A model generated the notes under the pieces. The model was not told the DNA's origin and ran no database searches. It saw nothing but the letters and a program-made list of their open reading frames with translations. 64,000 nucleotides of DNA from Burkholderia oklahomensis C6786. GTDB lineage: Bacteria > Pseudomonadota > Gammaproteobacteria > Burkholderiales > Burkholderiaceae. Location of the stretch: contig NZ_CP009556.1 of NCBI RefSeq assembly GCF_000959365.1, forward strand, positions 2,046,001 through 2,110,000, in the 5' to 3' direction. This document shows, one piece after another, positions 1-12,600 of the stretch (positions are counted from its first letter, which is position 1; each line of letters opens with the position of its first letter). The translations under genes were made by a program, and so were the position numbers.

Positions 1-55
1 TTCTCCGTCCGTTCGCCCCGGCGTCCCAGCCGGCCGCCGTGCCGGAGGCGCAACG

Positions 56-685
56 ATGAGCGCCGTCTCGCTGACCCACGCGCATCTCGATTTCGGCCAT
101 GAAGGAACCCGCATGAGCACTTTTCCCCTTTCCACGGCGCGCCTCGTGCTGCGGCCGTTCAAGCGCGGCGATCTGGCCGCGTTCACCGCGTACCGGAACC
201 ATCCCGACGTCGCCCGCTACCAGAGCTGGTCGTCGTACACGGACGACGACGCGAACGCGTTCTTCGCCGAGCAGCAGGCGCTCATGTTCGATACCGACGA
301 CACGTGGTTCCAGATCGCGGCCGAGCACAAGGCCGACGGCGCGCTGATCGGCGACGTCGCGGTGCATTTCTTCGACGAAGGACGCCAGGCCGAGCTGGGC
401 GTGACGTTCGACGTCGCCGCGCAGCGGCGCGGCTTCGCGCTCGAGGCGGTGTCGCGGGTGATCGAGCTGCTGTTCGCCGATCTCGGCAAGCACCGGATCG
501 TCGCGACGGTGGATGCGCTCAACGCGCGCGCGCAACGGCTGCTCGAGCGGCAGGGCTTCCGCCGCGAAGGGCATTATCGCGAGAACATCTTCTTCAAGGG
601 AGCGTGGTCCGACGAGTATGGCTATGCGCTGCTGAACCGCGAATGGCGGGCCCTTCGGCAAGCTGCGGCGGGAGGCGCGCAATGA
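56..685 (+). CDS. GNAT-family N-acetyltransferase (RimJ/RimL type)
   Basis: This 209-residue protein carries a GNAT fold of the RimJ/RimL sort. STARLVLRPF near residue 27 is the first strand, a QRRGFALEAV segment near residue 123 is the acetyl-CoA-binding motif, and NARAQRLLERQGFRREG is the typical C-terminal motif. Such enzymes transfer an acetyl group from acetyl-CoA to an amine. The start is uncertain. The ATG at 56 has GGAGG seven bases upstream, while an ATG at 113 (after AAGGA) would give 190 residues and begins right at the conserved fold. The stop overlaps the ATG of the giant NRPS (ATGA at 682-685), so the two genes are probably translationally coupled. Its substrate could therefore be an NRPS precursor, the product, or a self-protection target; this is inference from position. 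Confidence 0.85.
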   Translation: MSAVSLTHAHLDFGHEGTRMSTFPLSTARLVLRPFKRGDLAAFTAYRNHPDVARYQSWSSYTDDDANAFFAEQQALMFDTDDTWFQIAAEHKADGALIGDVAVHFFDEGRQAELGVTFDVAAQRRGFALEAVSRVIELLFADLGKHRIVATVDALNARAQRLLERQGFRREGHYRENIFFKGAWSDEYGYALLNREWRALRQAAAGGAQ

Positions 686-3600
686 CGGCGTTCGGGAATT
701 TCGTCGACCTGTGCACGCACCGCGCCGCCGCGAACGGCGACGCGCTCGCCTACCGCTATCTGAGCCCGCACGACGAGGATCGCGCGCTCAGCTTCGGCGC
801 GCTCGATCTCGCCGCGCGGCGCATCGCGGCCCGGCTCGCCGCGAGCGGCACGCCGGGCGATCGCGTGCTGATCGTCTGCCCGCAGAGCCTCGACTACGTG
901 AGCGCGTTCTTCGGCTGCCTGTACGGCGGCTTCATCGCGGTGCCCGCGTACGCGCCGCGCAACAACCACCATTTCGAGCGGCTCAGCAAGATCATCGAAG
1001 ACGCGCAGCCGCGCGTCGTGATGCTGTGCCGCAAGCAGTACGCGGCCGTTCACGCGTTCATCGAGCAGAATCCGCCGCTTCGCGCGGTCGAGCTCGTCGT
1101 CGTCGACGAGCTCGACGACGTGGATCCGGCCGGCTGCCGGCCGCATGCGGCCGCGCGCGACGACGTCGCGTTCCTGCAATACACGTCCGGCTCGACGGGG
1201 CAGGCGAAGGGCATCATGGTGTCGCACGGCAATCTGCTCGCGAACGAGGAGATGATCCGCACGACCTGCGGCAACACGCCGGACAGCCGCGCGGTGTTCT
1301 GGCTGCCGCTGTTCCACGACATGGGGTTGATGACGCTGCTGCAGGGCGTCTACGTCGGCTATCCGACGTACCTGATGGCGCCGATGGATTTCCTCGCGAA
1401 TCCGCTGCGCTGGCTGCAGGCGGTGTCGAGTTTCCGCGCGACGCTGACCGTCGCGCCGAACTTCGCATGGCAGCTGTGCGTCGAGAAGATCTCGCCCGAG
1501 CAGCTCGACGGACTCGATCTGTCGAGCGTGACGGCCGCGGTCAACGGATCGGAGCCGATCTCGGTGCGCACGCTCGACAGCTTCGTCGCGCGCTTCGGCG
1601 CATGCGGCTTTCGCCGCGACGCGTTCCGGCCGAGCTACGGCCTCGCCGAGGCGACGCTGCTCGTCACCGGATCGAGCGGACACGCGCCGAGCGGCGTGAT
1701 CGAAGAAACGATGGTGTCGTCGGGCGGGCGCCGGACGGTGTTTCAGCGGGTCGGCTGCGGCCGGCCCGCCGCCGGCTGCGACGTGGCGATCGTCGAGCGC
1801 GACACCCGTGCGGTCCGCCGCGACGGCGAGGTCGGCGAGATCTGGGTCAAGGGGCCGCACGTCGCGCAAGGCTACTGGAACAATCCGGAGCAGACCGCGC
1901 AGACCTTCGGCAACCGCACCGCGGACGGCGCGGGGCCGTATCTCGCGACAGGCGACCTCGGGTTCCTGCATGACGGCGCGCTCGTCGTCACCGGGCGCTG
2001 CAAGGACGTGATCATCCTGCGCGGCGACAACTATTACCCGTCGGATCTCGAAGCGACCGCGACGGCGGCTCATCCGGCGCTCGTGCCGGACGGCGCGGCG
2101 GCGTTCACGCTCGCGGGCGACGACGCCGCGCCGGACGACGCCGCGGCGCAGGCGCTCGCCGTCGTCGCCGAGGTGCGGCGCAACACGCCGTCCGCGCAGT
2201 TCGCGGAGATCGCCGCGGCGATCGTCGAACGGATCTCGGCGGGCTACGGGCTCGCGCTCGAGCGGCTCGTGCTGATCAGGGAGCGCTCGATTCCGAAGAC
2301 GTCGAGCGGCAAGGTGCAGCGCGGCGCCGTGCGCGCCGAGCTCGACGACGGGCGGTTGAAGACGCTCCACGACGTCCGTCCGGGCGAGACCGGCGTACGC
2401 GCCGCCGCGCAGCCGTTCGCCGAGCTGCACGCGATGCTTGCCGCCGCGCGCGGCGACGGCTTCGCGCGAATCGTCGACGGCTTCGTGCTGAGCCAGTTCG
2501 CCGAGATCATGAAGACGCCGTTCTACGCGCTCGACCTGACGCGGCCCGTCGCCGCGCTCGGGCTCGATTCGCTCGCGCTCGTCAACGTCCAGCACCGGCT
2601 CGGCGCGGCGCTGAAGATCGATGCGCCCGCGGAGCTGCTGTTCGGCGACGCGACGCTCGGCGAGCTGGCGGCGCAGATCGGCGCGCTCGCGCAGCGCGCG
2701 TGGGCGGAGCCGGCGGATTCGGCGGAGGCTACGGCCGCGTTGGGCGAAGCGGCGCAGTTGGCGTCGGCAGCATCGGCCGCGCCGTCGGCGGCCGCCGATG
2801 CCGGGTTCGAGTCGACCTCGGCGGTGGCCGGCTGGAACGCGACGCCCGGTCAAGCGGCGCTGTGGCTGATCCAGCAGGCCGACCGCGAATCGCGCGATTA
2901 CAACGAGGGCTTCGTCGCCGCCGTCGACGGCGCGTTCGATCCCGAGCTGTTCATGCTCGCGCTGGCGCGCCTCGCCGCACGCCACGATGCGCTGCGCGTG
3001 ACGTTCGCCGAAGTCGACGGCCGCCCGGTCGCGCGCGAAGCGGATGCGCTTGAGCAATCGACGGTCCGCAGCGCGGACGATGCGGCCGCGCTGCGGACCG
3101 CGCGCGACGCGCTCGCCGCGCCGTTCGACTTGAGCCGCGCGACGTGGCGCGCGGTGCTCGCGAAAGGGCCGAGCGCGACCTACGTCGTGCTGGCGCTGCA
3201 TCACGCGATCGTCGACATGTGGTCGTTCGACATCCTGATCGCCGAATTGAAGCAGCTCTACGACGCGCTCGCGCGCGGCGCCGACGTATCGCTCGCCGCG
3301 GCCGGCGGCTATCGCGAATTCGCCGCGTGGCAGCGCGGCTGGCTGAACTCGCCGGAAGCGGCGCGGCACGCGGCGTATTGGCGCGATCGGCTGCGCGGGA
3401 TGCCGGCGCGCTCCGCGTTTCCTTCGACGTCGACGTCGATCTCGACGCCCGCGCGCGACGCAAGCGCCGGCGCGCGCGCCCACCGCTTCGCGATCGATGC
3501 GCGGACGATGGACGCCGTGCGCGCGCTCGCGCAGCGGCACGGCCTCACGACCTACCACGTGCTGTTTGCGGCCGGCGCGCTGCTGCTCGGCCGCTACGCC

Positions 3601-6600
3601 GGCCAGCGCGACGTGGTCGTCGGGATGCCCGCGCACGGCCGCCCGCGCGCGGCCGACGCGCGCACCATCGGCTATTTCGCGAACGTGCTGCCGATCCGGA
3701 TCGCGCTCGACGACCGCAAGCCGCTCGCCGGCTGGCTGCACGACGTCAAGGACGCGATCGTCGGCGGCCTCCGGCATCAGGCGCTGCCGCTGCCCGTGCT
3801 GGCCGAAGCGCTCGCGCTCGAGCGGGGCGCGCAGGACGGCGCGCTCGTGCAAACCGTGATCTCGCTGCTCGCGCCGAACGCGGCGCGCGCCGACGCACGC
3901 GCAGCCGACGACGCGGCGGACGCCGGCGACCGGCTGTCGCCGTTCGCGCTCGGCGAAGCGGGCGGCCGGCTCGCGCTGGGCGACGCGACGCTGACGTCGT
4001 GCGAATCGCGGCACGAGCGCGCGCCGTTCGACGTCGCTTTCACATTGATCGACGACGACGGCGGGCTCGCGGCGTCGATCGGCTACCGCGCCGATCGCCA
4101 CCCGGCCGCGATGATCGAGCGGCTCGCCGCGAACTACCGCTGCGTGCTGGAGGCGCTCGCGCACGCCGCGCCCGCGCGGCTCGGCGACGTGCCGCACGTG
4201 TCGGCCGCGGAGCGCGAGCTGCTGCGCCGCAGCCTGACGCATCGGGCGCTTGCGCCGGCGTCGGCGGCGGGCGGAGACGGCGACAGCGTCGTCGATCGAT
4301 TCCGCCGCACGGCGGCCCGGCAGCCGGACGCGATCGCGCTTGCCGGCACCGCACGCACGCTCACGTACGGCGAACTGGCGCGCGCCTCCGACGCGCTCGC
4401 GCATGTGCTGCTCGACAACGGCGTCGCGCCCGGCGACCGGGTCGTCGTCGCGGTCGGCGAGCGCGCGACGCAGACGCTCCTCGCGCTCGCGACGCTCAAG
4501 GTCGGCGCGGCCTACGTGCCCGTCGACCTCGCGAATCCGCCCGAGCGGCTCGCTTATCTGCTGAACGATTGCGGCGCGAAGCGCGTGCTGACCACGCGCC
4601 GCGACCGGTCGAGCCTGCCCGCGACCGGCGCGGACATCGTCTGCGCGGACGAGCTCGACGACGCGACGCTCGCACGACATGCGGGCCGCCCGCTGCCGCG
4701 CATCGCCATCGCGGCGGGCCAGCCCGCGTATTGCATCTACACGAGCGGCTCGACCGGTCAGCCGAAGGGCGTGCTCGTCACGCACGGCGGCCTGGCGAAC
4801 CTCGTCGACTGGCACGTCGGCGCATTCGCGCTCGACGCCGGCGCGCGCGCCGCGATGCTCGCCGGCCCCGGCTTCGACGCGGCCGTCTGGGAAATCTGGC
4901 CCGCGCTGTGCGCGGGCGCGAGCCTCGCGGAGCCCGCGCCGGACGCGCGGCACGACGTGGCCGAGCTCGCGCGCTGGCTCGACGCGCACGCGATCAGCCA
5001 CTGCTTCATGCCGACGCCGCTCGCGGAGGCGTTCATCGCGGCGGCCGCGCGGCCGCGCGCGCTGCGCTTCCTGCTGACGGGCGGCGACCAGTTGAAGGCG
5101 CGCGGCCGCGCGGACGACGGCTTCCGGCTGATCAACGCGTATGGCCCGACCGAAAACACGGTGGTCACGACGAGCGGCGCGGTCGAGCCGGTTCACGGCG
5201 ACGACGCGTACGACCGCCTCGCGCCGCTGCCGGACATCGGCGCGCCGATTCGCGGCCAGTCGCTGCACATCCTCGACGCGCAACTGCGGCCGACGCCGCT
5301 CGGCGTGAGCGGCGAGCTGTACGTGAGCGGCGCGGGCCTTGCGCTCGGCTATCTGAATCGGCCCGCGTTGACGGCCGAGCGCTTCGTGCCGGCCCCCGAC
5401 GCGTGCGCGTCCGGCGTGGAGTCGCCCGGCGTGGAGTCGCCGGGATCGCGGATGTATGCGACGGGCGACATCGTGCGGCTCGACGAAAGCGGGCGCCTGC
5501 ATTTCGTCGGCCGCGCGGACGACCAGGTGCAGATTCGCGGCTTCCGGGTCGAGCCGGGCGAGATCGAAGCGGCGCTCGCCGCGCATCCGGGCGTCGCGCA
5601 ATGCAAGGTGATCGCGTTCGAGCGCGAACCGTCGGGCAAGCTGCTCGCCGCGTACGTCGCGGGCGACGCGAGCTTGACCGAAGCGGCGCTGCGTACGTTC
5701 GTCGACAGCCGGCTGCCGTCGTACATGCGGCCCGCCGCGTTCGTGATCGTCGACGCGCTGCCGCTCGACGCGAACGGCAAGATCAGCCGGCGCGCGCTGC
5801 CGTCTCCGGCGCTCGCGGCCGGCGACGAAGCCGCCTTTGCCGATCCGGTCGCGCAGGCGGTCGCGCGCGTCTATCAGGATGTGCTCGGCTGCGGCCCGGT
5901 GCGCGCCGACGACGATTTCTTCGCGCTCGGCGGCCATTCGCTGCTGGTCGCGCGCGTCGCGTCGGGCATTCGCGCGCGGCTCGGCATCACGGTGTCGATT
6001 GCCGACCTGTTCGCGCATTCGAAGGTGGCGGCGCTCGCGGCGCACCTGCGCGGCGAGGCCGCCGCGCCCATCCTGCCGCCCGGGCGGCTCACGCGCGCCG
6101 GACGGCCCGCGCGCGTGCCGCTCAGCCCCGCGCAGCAGCGGATGTGGCTGCTGCAGGCGCTCGAACCGGACAGCACCGATTACCACGTCTGCGGCGCGCT
6201 TCGGGTGCGCGGCGCGCTCGATCTCGACCGGCTGGCGGCTGCGCTCACGCAGACCGTCGCGCGCCACGAAGCGCTGCGCACCTGCTTCCCGAAGCAGGAC
6301 GGCGAAGCGTGCCAGGTCGTTTTGCCGCCGGCGCCCGTCGACGTGGAGCGGCTGTCTCTCGACGTCGGCGGCGCATCGCCGGCGGCGCGCGACGCGGCCG
6401 TGCAGGCGCGGATCGACGCGTGGGAAGCGCAGCGCTTCGATCTCGAGACCGGCCCGCTCATCAAGGCGGCGTACCTGCCGCTCGCCGATGACGACGGCTA
6501 TCTGCTGCTGAATCTGCATCATATCGTCGCGGACGGACGCTCGATCGCGATCCTGCTCGACGATATCGCCGCGCGCTATGCGGGCCTGCGCGGCGACGCG

Positions 6601-9600
6601 GCCGGCGCGGATGCGCTCGACGCGCCCAACGCCCCGCACTACGCGGACTACTGCGTGTGGAGCCGCTCCGAGGCCGCGCGCGAACGCGAGGCCGCGTCGC
6701 TGCCGTTCTGGCGGACGCAACTGGCCGGCGAGCTGCCGGCGGGCATCGCCGCGCTGCGCACGACCCGCGCCGCCGCGGCGCTCGACACGCAAGATGCGCC
6801 CGGCGCGCGGCCCGGCGGCGAAGTCGGCGATACGCTGCCGGCCGATCTCGCGGAGCAAATTCGCGACGCTGCCGCGCGCTGGGGCGTGACCGAATCGACG
6901 GTGTATCTGGCCGCCTACGGCCTGCTCGTCGCGAAATTCGGCGGCGACGCCGACGTGCTGATCGGCATCGCATACGCGGGCCGCGATCTGCCGGACACGG
7001 CGGACATGATCGGCATGTTCGTCAACGTGCTGCCGATTCGCGTCGAGGTTGGCGACGCGGACGCGTTCGAGCGGCAGGTGCGCGGATGGCGCGACGCGTG
7101 CGTCCGCGCGTTCCGGCATGCGCACGTCAGCTACGAGCGGATGGTGGAGCTCGCGGGCGGCGACCGCCGCGACGGCGCGGGCGAGCTCGTGAAGGCGATG
7201 TTCGATTTCGAGGAGCGCGGGCTGCTGCCGCTCGCGCTCGGCGACGCGCAGCTCCGCGTCGAGCGCCGTCCCGACCGCAGCGCGAAATTCGACCTGACGC
7301 TGCGCTGCAGCCCCGACGCGGACGCGCGCATGCGGATCGCGCTGAACTTCCGGCGCGCCGCGCTGAGCGTCGGGCGGGCGCGGCGCCTGCTCGACGCATA
7401 CCGGCTGATCCTCGAACAGGTGCTGCAAACGCCGGACCTGACGCCCGCCCGCACGCGGCTCGTCGACGACGCGCAAGCCGACGCGCTGCTGCGGCTCGGC
7501 GGCGGGCCGGCCGCGCCGTGGTCCGGCGCGCCGGTGCATCGGCAGATCGAACGGATCGCGCACGCCGATCCGGACGCGCTCGCGATCGCGGGCGAAGACG
7601 GCGCGCGCATCGGCTACGCGGTGTTCAACGCGGTCGCGAACCGGCTCGCTCGCCGGCTGCGGGCGCTCGGCGTCGCGCCGCGCGACGGGGTGGCGCTCTG
7701 CATGCGCCCCGGCCCGTCGTTCGCGCTCGCCGCGCTCGCGGTGCTGAAGCTGGGCGCCGCATACGTGCCGATCGACCCGCGCTATCCGGACCCGCGCAAG
7801 CTGCGCATCGTCGCGGACAGCGGCGCGCGGCTCGTCGTCACGGAGCCGGACGCCGCGCCCGCGCAGACGCCGGACGCCGCCGCGCTCGTCTGGTGGGACG
7901 CGCTCGCGGTGGAAGCCGCGACGCTGCCGGACGGCGATCTCGGCATCGAAACCGCGCCGGACGATCTCGCGTACATCGTCTACACGTCCGGCACGACCGG
8001 CGCGCCGAAGGGCGTCGAGATCCCGCACCGGGGCCTCGCGAACCTGTGCCAATGGCATGCGCGCGCATACGGGCTGCACGACGCGCCGCGGTCGATCCGC
8101 GCGAGCCAGACGGCGGGCATCGGCTTCGACGCCGCCGTGTGGGAAATCTGGCCGTATCTGTGCACGGGCGCGAGCGTCTGGTTCGCGCCGGACGCGGCGC
8201 GGCAGTCGTCCCGCCGTCTCGAAGACTGGCTGACCGCGCAGCGCATCACGCATTGCTTCGTCGCGACGCCGCTCGCGCACGCGGTGCTCGCGGACGGCTG
8301 GCTCGGCTCGCCGAGCCTCGCGTATCTGCTGACGGGCGGCGAGCGGCTCACGCGCCGCGCGCCCGCCGGCGCCCGCTACCGGCTGTTCAATCACTACGGC
8401 CCGTCGGAGAACAGCGTCGTCGCGACGGCGGGCGAAGTCGCGCAAGTCGCCGGCGGCGAGCCGCCGTCGATCGGCGCCGCACTCGACAACGTCCGCGTCT
8501 ACGTGCTCGACCGGCACGGCCAGCTCGCGCCGCGCGGCGTGCCGGGCGAGCTGTGCATCGGCGGCGCGTCGCTGATGCGCGGCTACCGGTCGAACGACGC
8601 GCTGACGCGCGCGCGGCTCGTCGCCGATCCGTTCGCGGGCGTGCCCGATGCGCGCATGTACCGCACCGGCGATCTCGTATGCTGGAACGACGCGGGCGAG
8701 CTCGACTACGTCGGCCGCGCCGACAATCAGGTGAAGATTCGCGGTCACCGGATCGAGCCGAGCGAAATCCTGCATGCCGTCAAGTCGGACGCCGGCGTGT
8801 ACGACGCGGTGGTGACCACGGTCGACCATCCGCAAGCCGGCCCGCAGCTCGTCGCGTACGTCGTGTTCGATCCGGCGCGCGCGGCGGGCGCGCCGGATCG
8901 CGCGGCGCGCGTCAAGCGCGCGATCGCCGCGCAGCTGCCGGAGTTCATGGTGCCGGCGCACATCGTCGAGCTCGACGCGCTGCCGCTGACGAGCAACGGC
9001 AAGGTCGACTACGCGGCGCTGCCCGCGCCGCGCGCGGCGAACGCCGATGCGCGGCGAACGCCGCTGCGCACGGAAACCGAGCGCGCGCTCGCCGGCATCT
9101 GGGGCGAGCTGCTCGGCGAGCCCGTCGACGACGCGCACGCGAACTTCTTCGCGCTCGGCGGGCATTCGCTGCTGGCCGCGCGGGCCGTCGCGCTGATCGA
9201 GACGCGCCTTGCGCGCGAGATTGCGCTGAAGGACTTTTTCGCGGCCGAGGATCTCGCGGCGCTCGCGCGCGCGCTCGACGCGGCCGGCGCCTATGCCGGC
9301 ATTCCCGCCGCGCCGGCCGGCGCGCCGGTTCCGCTGTCGCCGTATCAGCAGCGTCTCTGGCTCGTGCAGGCGTTCAATCGCGGCAGCGTCGACTACAACG
9401 TCGTCGGCGCGCTGCGCGTGACCGGCGCGCTCGATCCGGCGCGGTTCCGCGCGGCCGTGTCGGCGGTGGTCGAGCGGCACGAGATCCTGCGCACGCGGAT
9501 CGTCGACACCGGAGACGGCCCGCGCCAGCGCGCGCCGGACGGTGACGCGCGCGAAGCGGACCTGCTGCAGATGAACCTGACGGGCAACCCGCCGTCGATG

Positions 9601-12600
9601 CAGGACGGTTTCGTCCGCGACTACCTGGCTCGGATGGCCGTCGAGCCGTTCGACCTGGCCGCGGGGCCGCTCTTCAAGCTCGTGCTGATCCAGACGGCGG
9701 CCGACAGCGCGGTGCTCGCCGTGAGCTTCCATCACATCGTCGTCGACGCGTGGTCCGCGAACGTGTTCCTGCGCGATCTGCTCGAATGCTACGCGGCGCA
9801 ACGCGCGCAGCGTGCGCCGCGGCTCGCTCCGCTGCCGATCCAGTACAAGGACTACAGCGTCTGGGCGCAGCACGCGCTGGCCCGCTCGGAGGACGCGCTG
9901 CGCGCGTTCTGGCGCGACTATCTGCACGCGCTGCCCGCGCATGCGCCGCTGCCCGTCGCGCGTCGCGGCGCCGACGTCGCCGACGCCGCGGCGCGCGCCG
10001 GCCGCCGGCTGTCGGTCGCGTGGCCGGCCGACACGCTCGCGCGGCTGAAGGCGCTCGCGCGCCGCGAGCAGGCGTCGCTGTACGAGGTGCTGATCGCCGC
10101 GTACTTCGCGTGGCTGCACCGGCTGAGCGGGCAGGCCGATCTCGTCGTCGGGATGCCGTACAACGATCGCGGACGCGCGGAGCTGGAGAACCTCGTCGGG
10201 TTCTTCGTCAACGTGCTGCCGGTGCGCGCGCGCGTGCGGCCGCACCTGTCCTACGCGGCGCTCCTGCGGCAGGTCCGCGACGATCTGCGCCGCGTGTACC
10301 GGCATCACGCGCTGCCGTTCGACCGGATCGCCGAGCAGTGCACGGACGCGGCGGGCAGCCTGTTCCAGACGATGTTCGACCTGCAGGCGGAGCCGCTCGC
10401 GGCGGGCGGCGGCAGCGAGCGCGGCGGCCTGCGCGCCGAGCTGCTCGACGGCGCGCCGGAAGCGCCGGTCGCGGACCTGTCGGTCACGTTCCGCGAAGCG
10501 GCGGACGGGCTCACGCTGTCGTGCGTATACGCGGCCGAGCGCTTCGATGCGCCGGCCGTCGAGCGCTGGCTCGACAACTTCCGCGCGCTGCTCGACGGCG
10601 TGGCGACCGACGCCGATCAGGCCGTCGGGCGCCTCGCGTTCCTGACGGCGGACGAGCAGGCGATCGTCGACCGGCTGCGCAACGCGGCGAGCGTCGACCA
10701 TCGCGGCGTGCTCGCGGAGGCGGGCGGCGCGGCCGGCCCGGCGCTGCTGCACCGGCTCGTCGACCGCTGGGCGACGGTCGCGCCGGCGGACCCGGCGCTC
10801 GTGTCGCCGGTGGAAACGCTGAGCTTCGCGGAGCTCGCGCGCCGGACCGACCGGCTCGCCGGCATCCTGTGGGAAGAGGGCGTGCGGCCGGGGATGGTGG
10901 TGGGCGTCGAGGCCGCGCACGGCGTCGACGCGGTGCTCGGCATCATCGCGACGATCAAGGCGGGCGCGATCTGCTTCCCGGTCGACGTCCGGCTGCCGCC
11001 GGACCGGCTCGACGCGGTGATCGCGGACAGCGGCTGCCGCCACGTGCTCGCGTCGGCGGGCGCGCCGCTCGGGCGCTTCGACGGCAAGCGGCTCGCGCTC
11101 GACGGCGCGGCGTGGCGCACGCGCGACGCGGTCGCGCCGGCCATCGACGCGACGCCCGACCACGGCGTGTTCCTGACCTACACATCGGGCACGACGGGCG
11201 CGCCGAAGGCGTCGGTGCTCCATCATCGCGGCATCGTCAACTACATCGGCACGGTCGTCGAACGCTTCGGCTATGCGCGCGGCGATCGCGCGATGCTGTT
11301 CGCGCCGCTCACGTTCGACGCGTCGCTCGAGGAGATTTTCGCGCCGCTGTGCGCGGGCGCGTCGCTGTACATCGGCGACGAAAACGTCAAGCGCTCGGTG
11401 CCGGCGCTCGTCGACACGTGCCGCGCGCAGCGGATCAGCGTCCTCACGCTGCCGACCGCGTACTGGCGCGTGCTGAGCGAGCATCTCGCGGCAAGCGGCG
11501 GCGCGGCCGAGCTCGGCGCGGTGCGGCTCGTCAGCATCGGCGGCGAAAAGGTCACGCTCGAGGCGATCCGCCAATGGCATCGCGCGACGGCGGGACGCAT
11601 CGCGCTCTACAACATCTACGGGCCGAGCGAATGCTCGATCGGCAGCATCGTCGACCGGATCGATGTCGAGCGCGCGCTCGAAGACGGCGAAGTCTATCTG
11701 CACCACCCCGTCGCGAACGCGCATCTGCACGTGCTCGACGCGTGCCTGAATCCGGTGCCCGCCGACATGCCGGGCGAGCTCTACATCGGCGGCGTCGGCG
11801 TCGCGCACGGCTACCACGGGCGGCCCGCGCTCACCGCGCAGCGCTTCGTCGCCGATCCGTTCGCCGCCGCGCCCGGCGCGCGTCTGTACCGGTCCGGCGA
11901 TCTGGTCCGCTACGACCTCGAAGGACGTCTCCATTACCTCGGCCGCACCGACTTCCAGGTGAAGGTGGACGGCATCCGCGTCGAGCCGGAGGAGATCCAG
12001 GCGGTGCTCGAATCGCATCCGGAAGTCGCGCAGGCGGTCGTGCTCGCGGGCGAAGCGCGGCATGCGCGCAATCCGCTGATCGGCTATGTGATCCTCGAAA
12101 AAGCGCCGGCCGGCGCGCGCGCGGCGACCGGCACCGACGGCGCGGCGTTCGTCGACTTCCTGCGCGCGCGGCTGCCCGCGCACATGGTGCCGACCCAGGT
12201 CGTCGTGATGGACGCGTTCCCGCTGACGACGAACCAGAAGGTCGACCGCCGCGCGCTGCTGCTCGCGGCGAACGATTCGGTCGTGGCCGCGCCCGCGCTG
12301 TCGGCGACCGAAACGGCGCTGCTCGCGCTCTGGCGCGAGCTGCTCGGCGACGACACGTTCGGCATCGACGACAACTTCTTCAGCCTCGGCGGCAGCTCGC
12401 TGCTCGCGATCCGCATCAACAGCCGCGTCGAGGCGATGTACGCGGTGCGGCTGCCCGTCGCCGCGCTGTTCGACTGCCCGACGGTGCGCGCGCTCGCGGT
12501 GCTCGTCGAGCGGCTGCGCGCGAGCCGCGACGCCGTTCTCGACGAAGCCGCGCAGCCGATCGAGCGGATCGACGCGCGCGCGACGCCGCTGTCCGGCGCG

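Noticed and set aside
5411..5450. 15-base tandem duplication in the first adenylation domain (SGVESPGVESPGS)
   Set aside because: In-frame, in a surface loop, and too short to be more than replication slippage.
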